Part shown: in pieces, positions 15,777-23,227 of the stretch
Layout: each line of letters opens with the position of its first letter
Position numbering within the stretch: position 1 is the stretch's first letter
Source: Erysipelotrichales bacterium
GTDB taxonomy: Bacteria > Bacillota_I > Bacilli_A > Acholeplasmatales > WRBM01
Assembly (NCBI GenBank): GCA_009784525.1
Contig: WRBM01000014.1
Coordinates: 1 to 41,732 of the forward strand
Length of the DNA: 41,732 nt
Reading direction: 5' to 3'
Position numbers and translations under genes: made by a program
Notes under the pieces: generated by a model
What the model was told of the DNA's origin: nothing
Database searches by the model: none
What the model saw: the letters and a program-made list of their open reading frames with translations, nothing else

Positions 15777-15850
15777 GCTCCCATAGTTTAGTGGTAAAAC
15801 GCAGCAATGGTAATGCTGAAATCCAAGTTCGATTCTCGGTGGGAGCACCA
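15777..15850 (+). tRNA. tRNA-Thr (anticodon GGT)
   Basis: The cloverleaf can be drawn in full. Acceptor GCTCCCA pairs with TGGGAGC, the D arm is GTTT...AAAC, and the anticodon stem CAGCA/TGCTG encloses loop ATGGTAA with anticodon GGT. The T loop is TTCGATT, and the discriminator A is followed by an encoded CCA. The T stem CCAAG/CTCGG contains one A-C mismatch. It reads ACC and ACU threonine codons. It is a single-gene transcript with its own promoter and terminator. Confidence 0.93.
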
Positions 15851-15899
15851 TTTAGATACTGGCCCTAAAAAGGGGCTATCCTATGTAAAATAAGATAAT

Positions 15900-15924
15900 A
15901 TCACCGATTTTGGTGATTTTTTTA
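15900..15924 (+). terminator. terminator after tRNA-Thr
   Basis: ATCACC 15900-15905 pairs with GGTGAT 15912-15917, followed by TTTTTT. A further small hairpin (GCCC...GGGGC, about 15862-15876) lies between this and the tRNA. Confidence 0.85.
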
Positions 15925-15968
15925 TGCTTTGTGCGGAAAAATTAAAGTTAAATGATTAATTTAGATGA

Positions 15969-16109
15969 AATTTTGTCATTGCCTACTATCAAAAAAAGAA
16001 AATCACAAAACAAATTAAACAATGGAAAATTTTTTCCGACAGTATTAAATCAATTTTAAATCGCATTAAAAATGAAAGTGAAAAAAATCTAATAAATTTC
16101 TACAAATAG
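15969..16109 (+). pseudogene. possible start-less coding remnant
   Basis: One frame is open for 46 codons, from just after a TGA at 15966 to a TAG at 16107. It encodes protein-like text such as KQIKQWKIFSDSIKSILNRI, but has no start codon or ribosome binding site. It may be a decayed gene fragment or an AT-rich chance frame. No function can be given. Confidence 0.2.
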
Positions 16110-16142
16110 TATTATTCAAGAATAACTACCCATAATAAAAAC

Positions 16143-16808
16143 ATGAAAAATTTAAAAAAAATTAAAACATATTTATTGGCCACTTTTATGATTACGTTAG
16201 TGTTAACGTTTAGTGGCTGCGACGATTATGATTATAGTAGTAATAGTGAATACTATCCACCTACAACAGAGACCACAGAACCAGAAATTCACTCGCCAGT
16301 TGGTATGGCCCGTGCACGAGTTCAAGGCGCAACAGGAAATGGAGGTCAAGTTATCCTTCAGTTTACATTATTATATGACTTTGAATTTGGTACAGTCGAA
16401 ACAGAGTTTAATGCTGAAACATGGTTAGAATATAACGAATTATTAGCTGAATTAGCTGATGGGAAGATGACAACAACTACATTGCAAAATGATATTGTTT
16501 TCTTTGCACGTAGCGATGGAGAAAAAATAACTTCAGTTCGCAATCGCTATTGGGCGGGTTATTTAAATATCCAAAAACAACCAGACTCGCGCGATGATTC
16601 TGTATCACTTTCAGGTTCCAACCATAATCGTATACTAGAAAAATCTAAGCCTGATCAAGTTTATGAAAACGCGGGCGGACTGATAAGCAGCAATTTTATC
16701 TTATCAGAATCTTGGGAAGTAGTTTTAATGGTTATTGAAAATGGATATGTTTTTAGGCATATTGTTATTGGAACAGGCAATGGTCCAAATTGGGCAAAAG
16801 CGGAGTAA
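16143..16808 (+). CDS. putative lipoprotein of unknown function
   Basis: The 221-residue product starts with a basic N-terminus and a hydrophobic stretch ending at the lipobox FSGC (Cys 26), so it should be lipidated and anchored on the outer face of the membrane. An acidic, Tyr-rich linker (DDYDYSS) and a Pro/Thr/Glu stretch (PPTTETTEPEIHSP) follow, then a soluble domain of about 165 residues rich in beta strands. I do not recognise the domain. There is no Shine-Dalgarno sequence ahead of ATG 16143, where the upstream bases are A-rich, but the signal peptide fixes the start. It lies between the tRNA terminator and the DUF1538 promoter, so it appears monocistronic. Confidence 0.75.
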   Translation: MKNLKKIKTYLLATFMITLVLTFSGCDDYDYSSNSEYYPPTTETTEPEIHSPVGMARARVQGATGNGGQVILQFTLLYDFEFGTVETEFNAETWLEYNELLAELADGKMTTTTLQNDIVFFARSDGEKITSVRNRYWAGYLNIQKQPDSRDDSVSLSGSNHNRILEKSKPDQVYENAGGLISSNFILSESWEVVLMVIENGYVFRHIVIGTGNGPNWAKAE

Positions 16809-16843
16809 TTTAAATTAGAATTATCTTTGTAAATAAAAAATGT

Positions 16844-16872
16844 TTGACAAAATTGCTTTAAAATTATAAAAT
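16844..16872 (+). promoter_or_regulatory. promoter of the DUF1538 gene
   Basis: TTGACA 16844-16849 and TAAAAT 16867-16872 are separated by 17 nt. The inferred start near 16879 leaves a leader of about 130 nt. Confidence 0.75.
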
Positions 16873-16890
16873 ATATTAGGCAAAAAAATA

Positions 16891-16993
16891 AACGGTCAAA
16901 ACTTTAGAAGTTTTGAGGAAAATTTAGACTTTAGGGCGGAAGTCATTGGTGAAAGGTGATTACCGTCTTTTTTTATTGCCGTAATGATGGTAA
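16891..16993 (+). promoter_or_regulatory. riboswitch-like leader with terminator ahead of the DUF1538 gene
   Basis: A short hairpin CAAAACTT 16897-16904 / AAGTTTTG 16908-16915 is enclosed by ACGGT 16892-16896, which can pair with ACCGT 16962-16966. The same ACCGT belongs to an intrinsic terminator (CGGAAGTCA 16937-16945 with TGATTACCG 16957-16965, one A-A mismatch and one wobble, then TCTTTTTTT). It can also pair, as TTACCGTC 16960-16967, with GATGGTAA 16986-16993. One strand with three exclusive partners is the usual design of transcription-attenuating riboswitches. It does not match any riboswitch class I can recall. Confidence 0.6.
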
Positions 16994-17008
16994 ATTAAAA
17001 TAAGAAGC

Positions 17009-18496
17009 ATGAAAAGTAATTTTGGAAAGCATTTAAAAGAATCAAGTTTGGTAATTCTACCAATTACAATCCTAGCAATACTGCTAACGATTATCTTTGT
17101 AACAAATTCATTTAGTCTAATTATTCAGGCAATAGTTGCTAGTATTTTATTGATATTTGGAATTACATTATTTAAGATTGGCGTGGATAAAGCCTTTATT
17201 CCGATTGGTGGTTTAATCGGAGAGATAATTGAGAGAAAACATAAAATATGGTTTATTATAATAATTGGCTTTATCTTTGGTTTAGTCTCAACACTAGCAG
17301 AACCAGGGGCGCATGTTCTTGTTGGATTAGTTCAAGGAATTTCATTTTGGCCCTTATTGATTTCCTTAGCGATTGGAATAGGTATTTTTCTAGCAATTGC
17401 TTTTATCAGAGAGGTTTTTCATTTATCATTTAAGTATATTATTTTAGGTGGTTACGCCATAATATTCTTGCTTATGATTTTTGTTCCGGCTGAGTTTCTT
17501 CCGATTGCTTTTGATTTGGGAGGAGCAACGACTGGTGAGATGACAATTCCCTTTATCATGACACTGGGCGTGGGGATTGCAGCAGCCTCAAAAAATTCTT
17601 CAAAAGATGACAATTTTGGATTAATTGCAATCTGCTCGATTGGCCCGATTATAGCCGCAATGCTTTTGAGCATAATTATACAAAACTCAAATAATGACGT
17701 TAACTTAGGAATTATAACAGAAGCTGCCCCACTATCGAAAACTTTAAATTTATTTTTGAGCGCAATTATTAATTATGCAATTAGGATTATGATTTCAATT
17801 CTGCCAATTATTGTTATTTTTATGCTCTTTCAAATTTTCAAACTAAAATTATCTTTTCAAAAATTAAAAGCAATCCTAAAAGGATTTATTTTCTTGTATG
17901 TTGGTGTGACGATTTTCCTAGTAGGAGTTAGCGTTTCCTTTTTACCAATGGGCCAAATCATTGGTTATCATATTGCTTCTTCAAGTATCAGTCTTATTTT
18001 AATTATAATTGGTGTTATTTTGGGAGCAATAGTAATTTTGGCTGAACCAGCAATCTATGTTTTTATTAAAGAGGTTTTAGAGGTCACTAAAGGTAAAGTA
18101 TCCAAAAAAGCCTTAATTATTTGTTTATGTGTTTCTATTGGTGCGGCAATTGCAGTAGCAATGACAAGAGTATTATTTGGAATAAATTTTTTGTGGATTA
18201 TCTTACCGGTATACGGATTAGCTATTATCTTAAGTTTTATAGTTCCAAAATTATATGTTTCAATTGCTTTTGATGCAGGTGGAGTGGCTTCAGGGCCGCT
18301 AATGGCAGGGTTTATGTTGCCGTTTAGTATGGGAGCATCTTATGCAATGGGTGGAAATGTTTATATGGATGCATTTGGACTGATTGCTTTGGTCGCCATT
18401 TTTCCTGTACTAGCCATTCAAATTTTAGGATTAATAATGAAAATTAGGATTATTCTCAAATTAAGAAATCGAAAACTAATCAAAAAAAATTTATAG
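17009..18496 (+). CDS. DUF1538 two-repeat membrane protein (putative transporter)
   Basis: This 495-residue protein has about twelve membrane helices in two homologous halves. Each half has an EPG/EPA motif (LAEPGAHVLV and LAEPAIYVFI) and a glycine-rich block (FDLGGATTGEMTIPFIM and FDAGGVASGPLMAGFML) at matching positions. This is the signature of DUF1538 proteins, which are often encoded near PII-type signalling proteins and are thought to be transporters; the substrate is not established. No PII gene is visible here. The ribosome binding site is weak (AAGAAG just before ATG). Control is likely through the structured leader upstream. Confidence 0.85.
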   Translation: MKSNFGKHLKESSLVILPITILAILLTIIFVTNSFSLIIQAIVASILLIFGITLFKIGVDKAFIPIGGLIGEIIERKHKIWFIIIIGFIFGLVSTLAEPGAHVLVGLVQGISFWPLLISLAIGIGIFLAIAFIREVFHLSFKYIILGGYAIIFLLMIFVPAEFLPIAFDLGGATTGEMTIPFIMTLGVGIAAASKNSSKDDNFGLIAICSIGPIIAAMLLSIIIQNSNNDVNLGIITEAAPLSKTLNLFLSAIINYAIRIMISILPIIVIFMLFQIFKLKLSFQKLKAILKGFIFLYVGVTIFLVGVSVSFLPMGQIIGYHIASSSISLILIIIGVILGAIVILAEPAIYVFIKEVLEVTKGKVSKKALIICLCVSIGAAIAVAMTRVLFGINFLWIILPVYGLAIILSFIVPKLYVSIAFDAGGVASGPLMAGFMLPFSMGASYAMGGNVYMDAFGLIALVAIFPVLAIQILGLIMKIRIILKLRNRKLIKKNL

Positions 18497-19006
18497 TATT
18501 TTATTTATGTGAAGAGAAAAGAAGTCAATGCGATTTATTGGTAGAGGTGATTGATTAAAAAAATAACTTAAGATATAATTCTTCTAAGACAGAACTTATA
18601 TTTTTATTTAAATGTAAAAGTGATTGGAATAAAAGGTGAGCTGATTTAGATTCTTTCACAATTTCTTCATATTTGTAAAAATTGCTGTAATTCATGGAAA
18701 AATTCAGTTTGTTTTTAGCTTTTATTACTGATGAAAGCAAACTAAAAAACAATTGTTTTGACTATAGAAATAAGTTGTGAAACAATTAATTTAATTAGAG
18801 ATCACCAGTGCTTAACTGTCAATATGTTGCGCTATAGAGCAATAATCATGAAAAAATATATATCTAATTTGTCTGTTCAATTCTATAATTTTAGCTAACT
18901 AATAAAAGTTTTGAGTAAGCAGAAGTTCTTTAAGTAAAATCTTAGGTTTTATTACTAATCATTTTGTCAAAAAAAATCTGAAAAGCACGTATAAAATTTT
19001 GAGTGA
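18497..19006. other. intergenic region, no supported gene
   Basis: About 510 bases lie between the DUF1538 gene and the next promoter. A 65-codon frame exists on the minus strand (18752-18555) but has no ribosome binding site or recognisable motif. No clear terminator for the DUF1538 gene is seen. The stretch is very AT-rich and may contain decayed sequence. Confidence 0.45.
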
Positions 19007-19034
19007 TTGACAACTTTTTATTATATGATATAAT
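19007..19034 (+). promoter_or_regulatory. promoter of the small membrane protein gene
   Basis: TTGACA 19007-19012 and TATAAT 19029-19034, spacer 16, with an upstream TG, form a near-consensus promoter. It rules out the in-frame ATG at 19035 as a start, because that ATG abuts the -10 box. Confidence 0.85.
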
Positions 19035-19067
19035 ATGACACAAGTCGTTAAAGAAGGAGGAAAAAAG

Positions 19068-19307
19068 ATGTTATTATTATGGAAACTTAAAAACATCGTT
19101 GCTTTTGTAATGTTTGTTGCTTCGACAATAGCACTTATATCATTTGCAATGAATATTGGTAATGTTGTTGATGCATTTAGAGATGCAAGTGGTTTTAGTG
19201 GATTTGCGGAGGTTGTTAGTTTTACTATCCATCTTTTAGGAACGCCACTTATACTTTTTACTTTAGGTCTTGTGGCATTATTCTTACCAAAACCTAACAA
19301 TAAATAA
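19068..19307 (+). CDS. small membrane protein, unknown function
   Basis: The product has 79 residues, with two hydrophobic segments (about residues 9-27 and 53-73) joined by a short loop with FRDASGFSGF. ATG 19068 follows AGGAGG (19055-19060) by seven bases, and the promoter lies directly upstream, so this start is firm. The strong promoter and strong ribosome binding site suggest a well-expressed gene. It is monocistronic with its own terminator. I recognise no family. Confidence 0.75.
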   Translation: MLLLWKLKNIVAFVMFVASTIALISFAMNIGNVVDAFRDASGFSGFAEVVSFTIHLLGTPLILFTLGLVALFLPKPNNK

Positions 19308-19331
19308 TTGTTAAATCAAAAAAAATAGCTG

Positions 19332-19379
19332 GCTGAAAGTGATTTGGGATTACTGAATTATTTTCGGCTTTTATTTTTT
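19332..19379 (+). terminator. terminator of the small membrane protein gene
   Basis: GCTGAAA 19332-19338 pairs with TTTCGGC 19362-19368 (one G-U pair). An inner AGTGAT/ATTACT stem also forms, and TTTTATTTTTT follows. Confidence 0.75.
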
Positions 19380-19605
19380 AAAACAAGCTACGAAAATAAT
19401 TGAATTTATGAAAAATTTCACTATTTACAACTAATAGTTCTTTTATAAAGTAAAGTTGAGCAAAAAATCAAACAAAATCTGGTATTTTAACGAAAAATCT
19501 TGCAAATTTTTTTTTATGTGATAAACTATTAAAGTTGTTGATTCAAAGGATGAATAAATAACACCTATAATTATATATTATGCAATTAAGAAAGAGACGA
19601 TAAAC

Positions 19606-20643
19606 ATGGAAGAAAAACAAACAATAATGGGAAAAATAAGTAATTTTCTCGTAGAAAAGCGAATATACATTTTTGGCTTCATGATGGTATTTTTAGTGGC
19701 TTGCATGATTGCCATTCCAAATGTTAACACGACAACCGATTTTGCTTCATTTTTACCAGAAGATTCAAGTATGCGCCATGGTTTAGAAATCATGGATCAG
19801 GAATGGCAAACCGATGGACCGCCAGCAACTAGATCATTTTTAATAATGATCGAAGGAGCTACCAGCTTGCAAACAGATACTGTAGTCTTAGCTTTGCTTA
19901 ATGACTTTGCAGGTATCAATAATGTTATAACTGATAGTAGTTCCAATTTTAATCAAGGACAACATCGTCTAATGATTATTTCAACTAATTATACAAATAT
20001 CAATTCCGCAAGATCAGTAATGAGCGATGTCGTAAATCATATTGAAGCTCAAGGAATAACTGTTACGGCGCATTTGCCTGGCTATTTTGAAAATCCAATG
20101 GATTTCATGTTGCCAATAGCGATTCTTTTAATGGCGTTAGTATTATTTTTGATGTGTGAATCTTATTTTGATCCAATCTTAATTTTTGCCGGATTAGGCG
20201 CAGCTGTTATTTTTAATATGGGAAGTAATATTATTTTCTCACAAGTCCTTTATATGACTACTTCAGTTGCTTCAGTTCTCCAGTTGATGTTATCGATTGT
20301 TTGTACTTTGATTTTACTGACAAGATATCGACAGGAAAAAAGATTACTAGCTGAACCAAATCCAAAATTAGCTATGAAAAATGCCATTAAAAATTCGACT
20401 AAGACTATTTTATCAGCTTGTACAGCGACTTTCATCGGTTTATTATCGCTGATGTTAATGTCATTTGGTGTTGGTCAGGATATGGGAATGGTATTTTCTA
20501 AAGGTGTCTTTTTTACAGTGGTTTCATTATATACAGTAATGCCAACTTTAATTATTTTGTGTGATAAGATTCTTTGTAAAACCGATAAAGCGAATATTAA
20601 AGCTAAGCGCAAAGCGAAAAGCTTAGAAAAAAGAGGTGCCTAA
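19606..20643 (+). CDS. RND/MMPL-family half transporter, first subunit
   Basis: The 345-residue protein has one N-terminal membrane helix (about 20-37), an external domain starting with TTDFASFLPEDSSMRHG, and then five membrane helices from about residue 165 to 330. This is exactly one six-helix RND repeat, half of a normal MMPL protein. The 'TDF..FLP' start of the loop is typical of MMPL/YdfJ-like exporters of lipids, peptides or hydrophobic compounds. The second half is encoded by the next gene, one base after this stop, so the two halves probably assemble as a heteromer, as SecD and SecF do. Only a weak ribosome binding site (AGAGACGA) precedes the ATG. Confidence 0.8.
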   Translation: MEEKQTIMGKISNFLVEKRIYIFGFMMVFLVACMIAIPNVNTTTDFASFLPEDSSMRHGLEIMDQEWQTDGPPATRSFLIMIEGATSLQTDTVVLALLNDFAGINNVITDSSSNFNQGQHRLMIISTNYTNINSARSVMSDVVNHIEAQGITVTAHLPGYFENPMDFMLPIAILLMALVLFLMCESYFDPILIFAGLGAAVIFNMGSNIIFSQVLYMTTSVASVLQLMLSIVCTLILLTRYRQEKRLLAEPNPKLAMKNAIKNSTKTILSACTATFIGLLSLMLMSFGVGQDMGMVFSKGVFFTVVSLYTVMPTLIILCDKILCKTDKANIKAKRKAKSLEKRGA

Positions 20644-20644
20644 T

Positions 20645-21835
20645 ATGTCAATTATGTATAAATTTAAAGCTTCAGTAGGTGCTTTCTGTTACAACCACAG
20701 AATTTTGATTATTATAATTTCTACAATCTTATTTATTGCTGTAGCGATTATTCAATCTTTCTTAGCTATTACTTTCACTGAACTAGAAGAAAATGAAATA
20801 GATAAAATTTTTCCAATGGAAACCTTTGTTGTAATCTATAATAATAATGATGAAGTTTTTATTCCAGGTTTAATTGTGGCACTGAATAATTCAGAGCATA
20901 ATATTAGAAGTATCAATGCATTTGCGAACAGTCAAATTGGCATGCCCTTACCAGCAGAGCATTTAGCATTAGCCTTAGATATGCCTCAAATTATGGTAGA
21001 GCAAATGCTTACTGCTAGTGGTGTCACGTCAATGTCAATGTTAGACTTTTTGACTTTACTTAATCAAACTTCACCAGACCCACTATTAGCTTCGCAGCTT
21101 GAGCAAATGATAGCTGGAAGAAGAATGTTGATTGGTGAAAACTATTCTAGAATGATGGTTGAAGTAGGATACTTTCCAGATTCAGAAACCATGACTGCTT
21201 TCCTTGATTATTTTGATGATTTATTGACACAAATGCTACCAAATCAATTTTATCTTGTTGGATCAGCACCTTTATCTAGGGAGTTAAGAGCTTATTTTTC
21301 CATTGAATACTTAATTATTTCTATAGTTTTAAGCGTAGCATTATATGTAGTATTATTTATTTCATATCGTAAGTTTTTATTGCCACTAATTTTGATTGGA
21401 ATTGTTCAAACCGCAATGTGGATTATGATGTCATCTATGATGATAACGGGTATTCCGATTTACTTTCTGGCATTATTAATCGTTCAGTCAGTTATTAAGG
21501 GTTCTGCTTTAGAGTGGGGGGTCTTATTAACAAACAGTTATATTGAAGCTAGAAAAACGTGTGATAAACAAAAAGCTTTAACTGATGCGATTAAAAAATC
21601 AGGAAGAGTAACAATGACATCTTCGTTAATTATGGTTGTAGTAACTGTTACGTTAGGATTAGTTATGTCAGGTGCTGTCTCTAGTATTATGATGGGTATG
21701 GGTATTGCTTCCTTAGCCGCAGCGATTTTAACTTTATTCGCGCTACCTTCATTTTTAGTTGTATTTGACCGCTTCGTTGTTTCAAAGAAGTGTGATGAAG
21801 ATATTAAGCAAAAAATGCAAGAAAAATTAAACTAG
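20645..21835 (+). CDS. RND/MMPL-family half transporter, second subunit
   Basis: The 396-residue protein mirrors its neighbour. A membrane helix at about residues 21-43 is followed by an external domain of about 180 residues and a cluster of five helices from about residue 215 to the end, including the region ALEWGVLLTNSYIEARK that corresponds to the family's 'g.a.dY.ifl..ry.E' helix. ATG 20645 with AGAGGTG ahead is preferred to the GTG at 20636, which overlaps the end of the first subunit gene. The two subunits together match a full-length MMPL exporter. A terminator overlaps the stop. The cargo is unknown. Confidence 0.8.
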   Translation: MSIMYKFKASVGAFCYNHRILIIIISTILFIAVAIIQSFLAITFTELEENEIDKIFPMETFVVIYNNNDEVFIPGLIVALNNSEHNIRSINAFANSQIGMPLPAEHLALALDMPQIMVEQMLTASGVTSMSMLDFLTLLNQTSPDPLLASQLEQMIAGRRMLIGENYSRMMVEVGYFPDSETMTAFLDYFDDLLTQMLPNQFYLVGSAPLSRELRAYFSIEYLIISIVLSVALYVVLFISYRKFLLPLILIGIVQTAMWIMMSSMMITGIPIYFLALLIVQSVIKGSALEWGVLLTNSYIEARKTCDKQKALTDAIKKSGRVTMTSSLIMVVVTVTLGLVMSGAVSSIMMGMGIASLAAAILTLFALPSFLVVFDRFVVSKKCDEDIKQKMQEKLN

Positions 21836-21856
21836 GCTATCGGTCTAGTTTTTTCT
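21829..21856 (+). terminator. terminator of the MMPL operon
   Basis: AAACTAG 21829-21835 pairs with CTAGTTT 21845-21851 over loop GCTATCGGT, followed by a T-rich run. The stem begins inside the stop codon. Confidence 0.8.
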
Positions 21857-21907
21857 TTTATTGAAAAAAAATTTTAAAATGATATAATTTAATTAAGAGG
21901 GTCAAAT

Positions 21908-22012
21908 ATGTTGGACGCAAAAATAACTGAAGAATATACAGCTCAACAATCACCAATGCAACAAGAAATTATTAAAAAGATAAAAGAACTAATAAAAAAG
22001 TCAGTTAACTAA
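21908..22012 (+). CDS. 34-residue ORF, possible remnant of a DUF1801-like protein
   Basis: A near-consensus -10 (TGATATAAT, about 21880-21890) and AGAGGG lead into an ATG and 34 codons. The sequence MLDAKITEEYTAQQSPMQQE followed by a Lys-rich helix resembles the first helix of DUF1801/YdhG proteins, which would normally continue for another 80 residues. It may be a truncated gene or a small peptide in its own right. The stop region overlaps an inverted repeat CAGTTAA 22002-22008 / TTAACTG 22029-22035. Confidence 0.4.
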   Translation: MLDAKITEEYTAQQSPMQQEIIKKIKELIKKSVN

Positions 22013-22050
22013 CTTAGTTGTTTTAATATTAACTGTAATGGAGATGAATT

Positions 22051-23223
22051 ATGGAAACTACTAAATTTAAAATAAGAGCCTTAAAGGTTGATGAAATTGA
22101 TATTGCGGCAGAAATATTTTCTAAATCCTATTTCAAGGATATATTTTTTAAATGGTGCGTTGCTAGTGATCAAAATCGACCTAAGATAGTCACTGATTAT
22201 TATAAAGTTTATTTAAAAACAAGAGGGTCTGTCGCTCATGTTGCGGAAAGCATGGACAAAAAAATTATCGGCGCATCTGTTTGGCTTCCTCACGATACAG
22301 ACGCAAGTACATATGAGGAGATATCTAAAATTGCCGGTGATAATGCGCCGATGTTTAATGCAGTTGCAGACTTGTCACATTTGAGTGAACCACCGATGCA
22401 GCCATTTTTTCAATTAGTTGGGTTTGGTGTTTTAGAAGAAGCTAGAGGTCTAGGGGTAGGTAGTAAATTATTAGAATATCATTTAGACATTTTGGATAAA
22501 GTCGGTATCCCTACGTATCTTGAGGCGAGCACTCCTTATAATGGAGATGGAGTATATGCAAAATTTGGCTATCAACCTATTGGTGAATTAATGGTTTTCA
22601 CGGAAAAGGCAGTGCTTTATCCTTTATGGCGAAATGCTAAACAAACGGATAAAGTCGCGAACATAGATGTAATAAAGTTTGGTAAATTTAAATGGCGCAT
22701 CTTATCGGAAGACAATAACAAAATACTGGTAATTTCCGATGAAGTATTAGAATTAAAGAAATATCATAATTCTTTTGAAAAAATAAATTGGTCTAATTCC
22801 GATATCCGAAAATATCTTAATAAAGAATTTTTGAATAATTTTACATCAGAAGAAAAAGCTCTGATTATTGAAACAGAAACAAAAAATAATTGTAATGGCT
22901 GGTTTTATATTAATGGTGGTCCTGATTCGTTTGATAAAGTATTTTTGCTTTCAGTATCAGAAGTAATAGAATATTTTGGGAAGGAAAAAATAAACTCGGG
23001 AAATAAATTCTTTATTGATGACCAGTTTAATAGTAAGCGTCTGACAAATTACAAAGATAAGCCATCAAGATGGTTTTTGCGGACACCTGGTAGTTCTTCA
23101 GATTTTGTCGCAACCGTAACTTTAGAAGGCAAAATTTCCATGACCGGCGACTTTGTTAATCGGGAAAGTTCAGAGCTCTTCAACGTCGGAATAAGACCGG
23201 CAATATGGATTAGTAAAGGATAA
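22051..23223 (+). CDS. GNAT acetyltransferase fused to a DUF6273-like domain
   Basis: Residues 1-200 form a GNAT N-acetyltransferase. The acetyl-CoA loop reads EEARGLGVGSKLLEYHLDIL, and the C-terminal motif reads GVYAKFGYQPIGE. Residues 210-390 form a separate domain opening FGKFKWRILSEDNNKILVIS, with a LNKEFLNNFTSEEK helix and the ending RWFLRTPGSS...IRPAIWI. This matches DUF6273-type domains, found in many Gram-positive surface and phage-related proteins with unknown function and distantly reminiscent of formylglycine-enzyme or C-type-lectin-like folds. The fusion of the two is unusual to me. TGGAGATGA lies ahead of ATG. The next gene, a deacetylase-family protein, starts four bases after the stop, suggesting an opposing or linked reaction. 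The acetyl acceptor is unknown. Confidence 0.78.
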   Translation: METTKFKIRALKVDEIDIAAEIFSKSYFKDIFFKWCVASDQNRPKIVTDYYKVYLKTRGSVAHVAESMDKKIIGASVWLPHDTDASTYEEISKIAGDNAPMFNAVADLSHLSEPPMQPFFQLVGFGVLEEARGLGVGSKLLEYHLDILDKVGIPTYLEASTPYNGDGVYAKFGYQPIGELMVFTEKAVLYPLWRNAKQTDKVANIDVIKFGKFKWRILSEDNNKILVISDEVLELKKYHNSFEKINWSNSDIRKYLNKEFLNNFTSEEKALIIETETKNNCNGWFYINGGPDSFDKVFLLSVSEVIEYFGKEKINSGNKFFIDDQFNSKRLTNYKDKPSRWFLRTPGSSSDFVATVTLEGKISMTGDFVNRESSELFNVGIRPAIWISKG

Positions 23224-23227
23224 TGTC

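Noticed and set aside
15953-16060. 35-codon ORF beginning MINLDEILSLP after the tRNA
   Set aside because: No ribosome binding site; its frame overlaps a longer start-less frame, and neither can be shown to be a gene.
18555-18752. 65-codon minus-strand ORF
   Set aside because: No ribosome binding site, no promoter in range and no recognisable motif; it is likely a chance frame in AT-rich intergenic DNA, or old debris.
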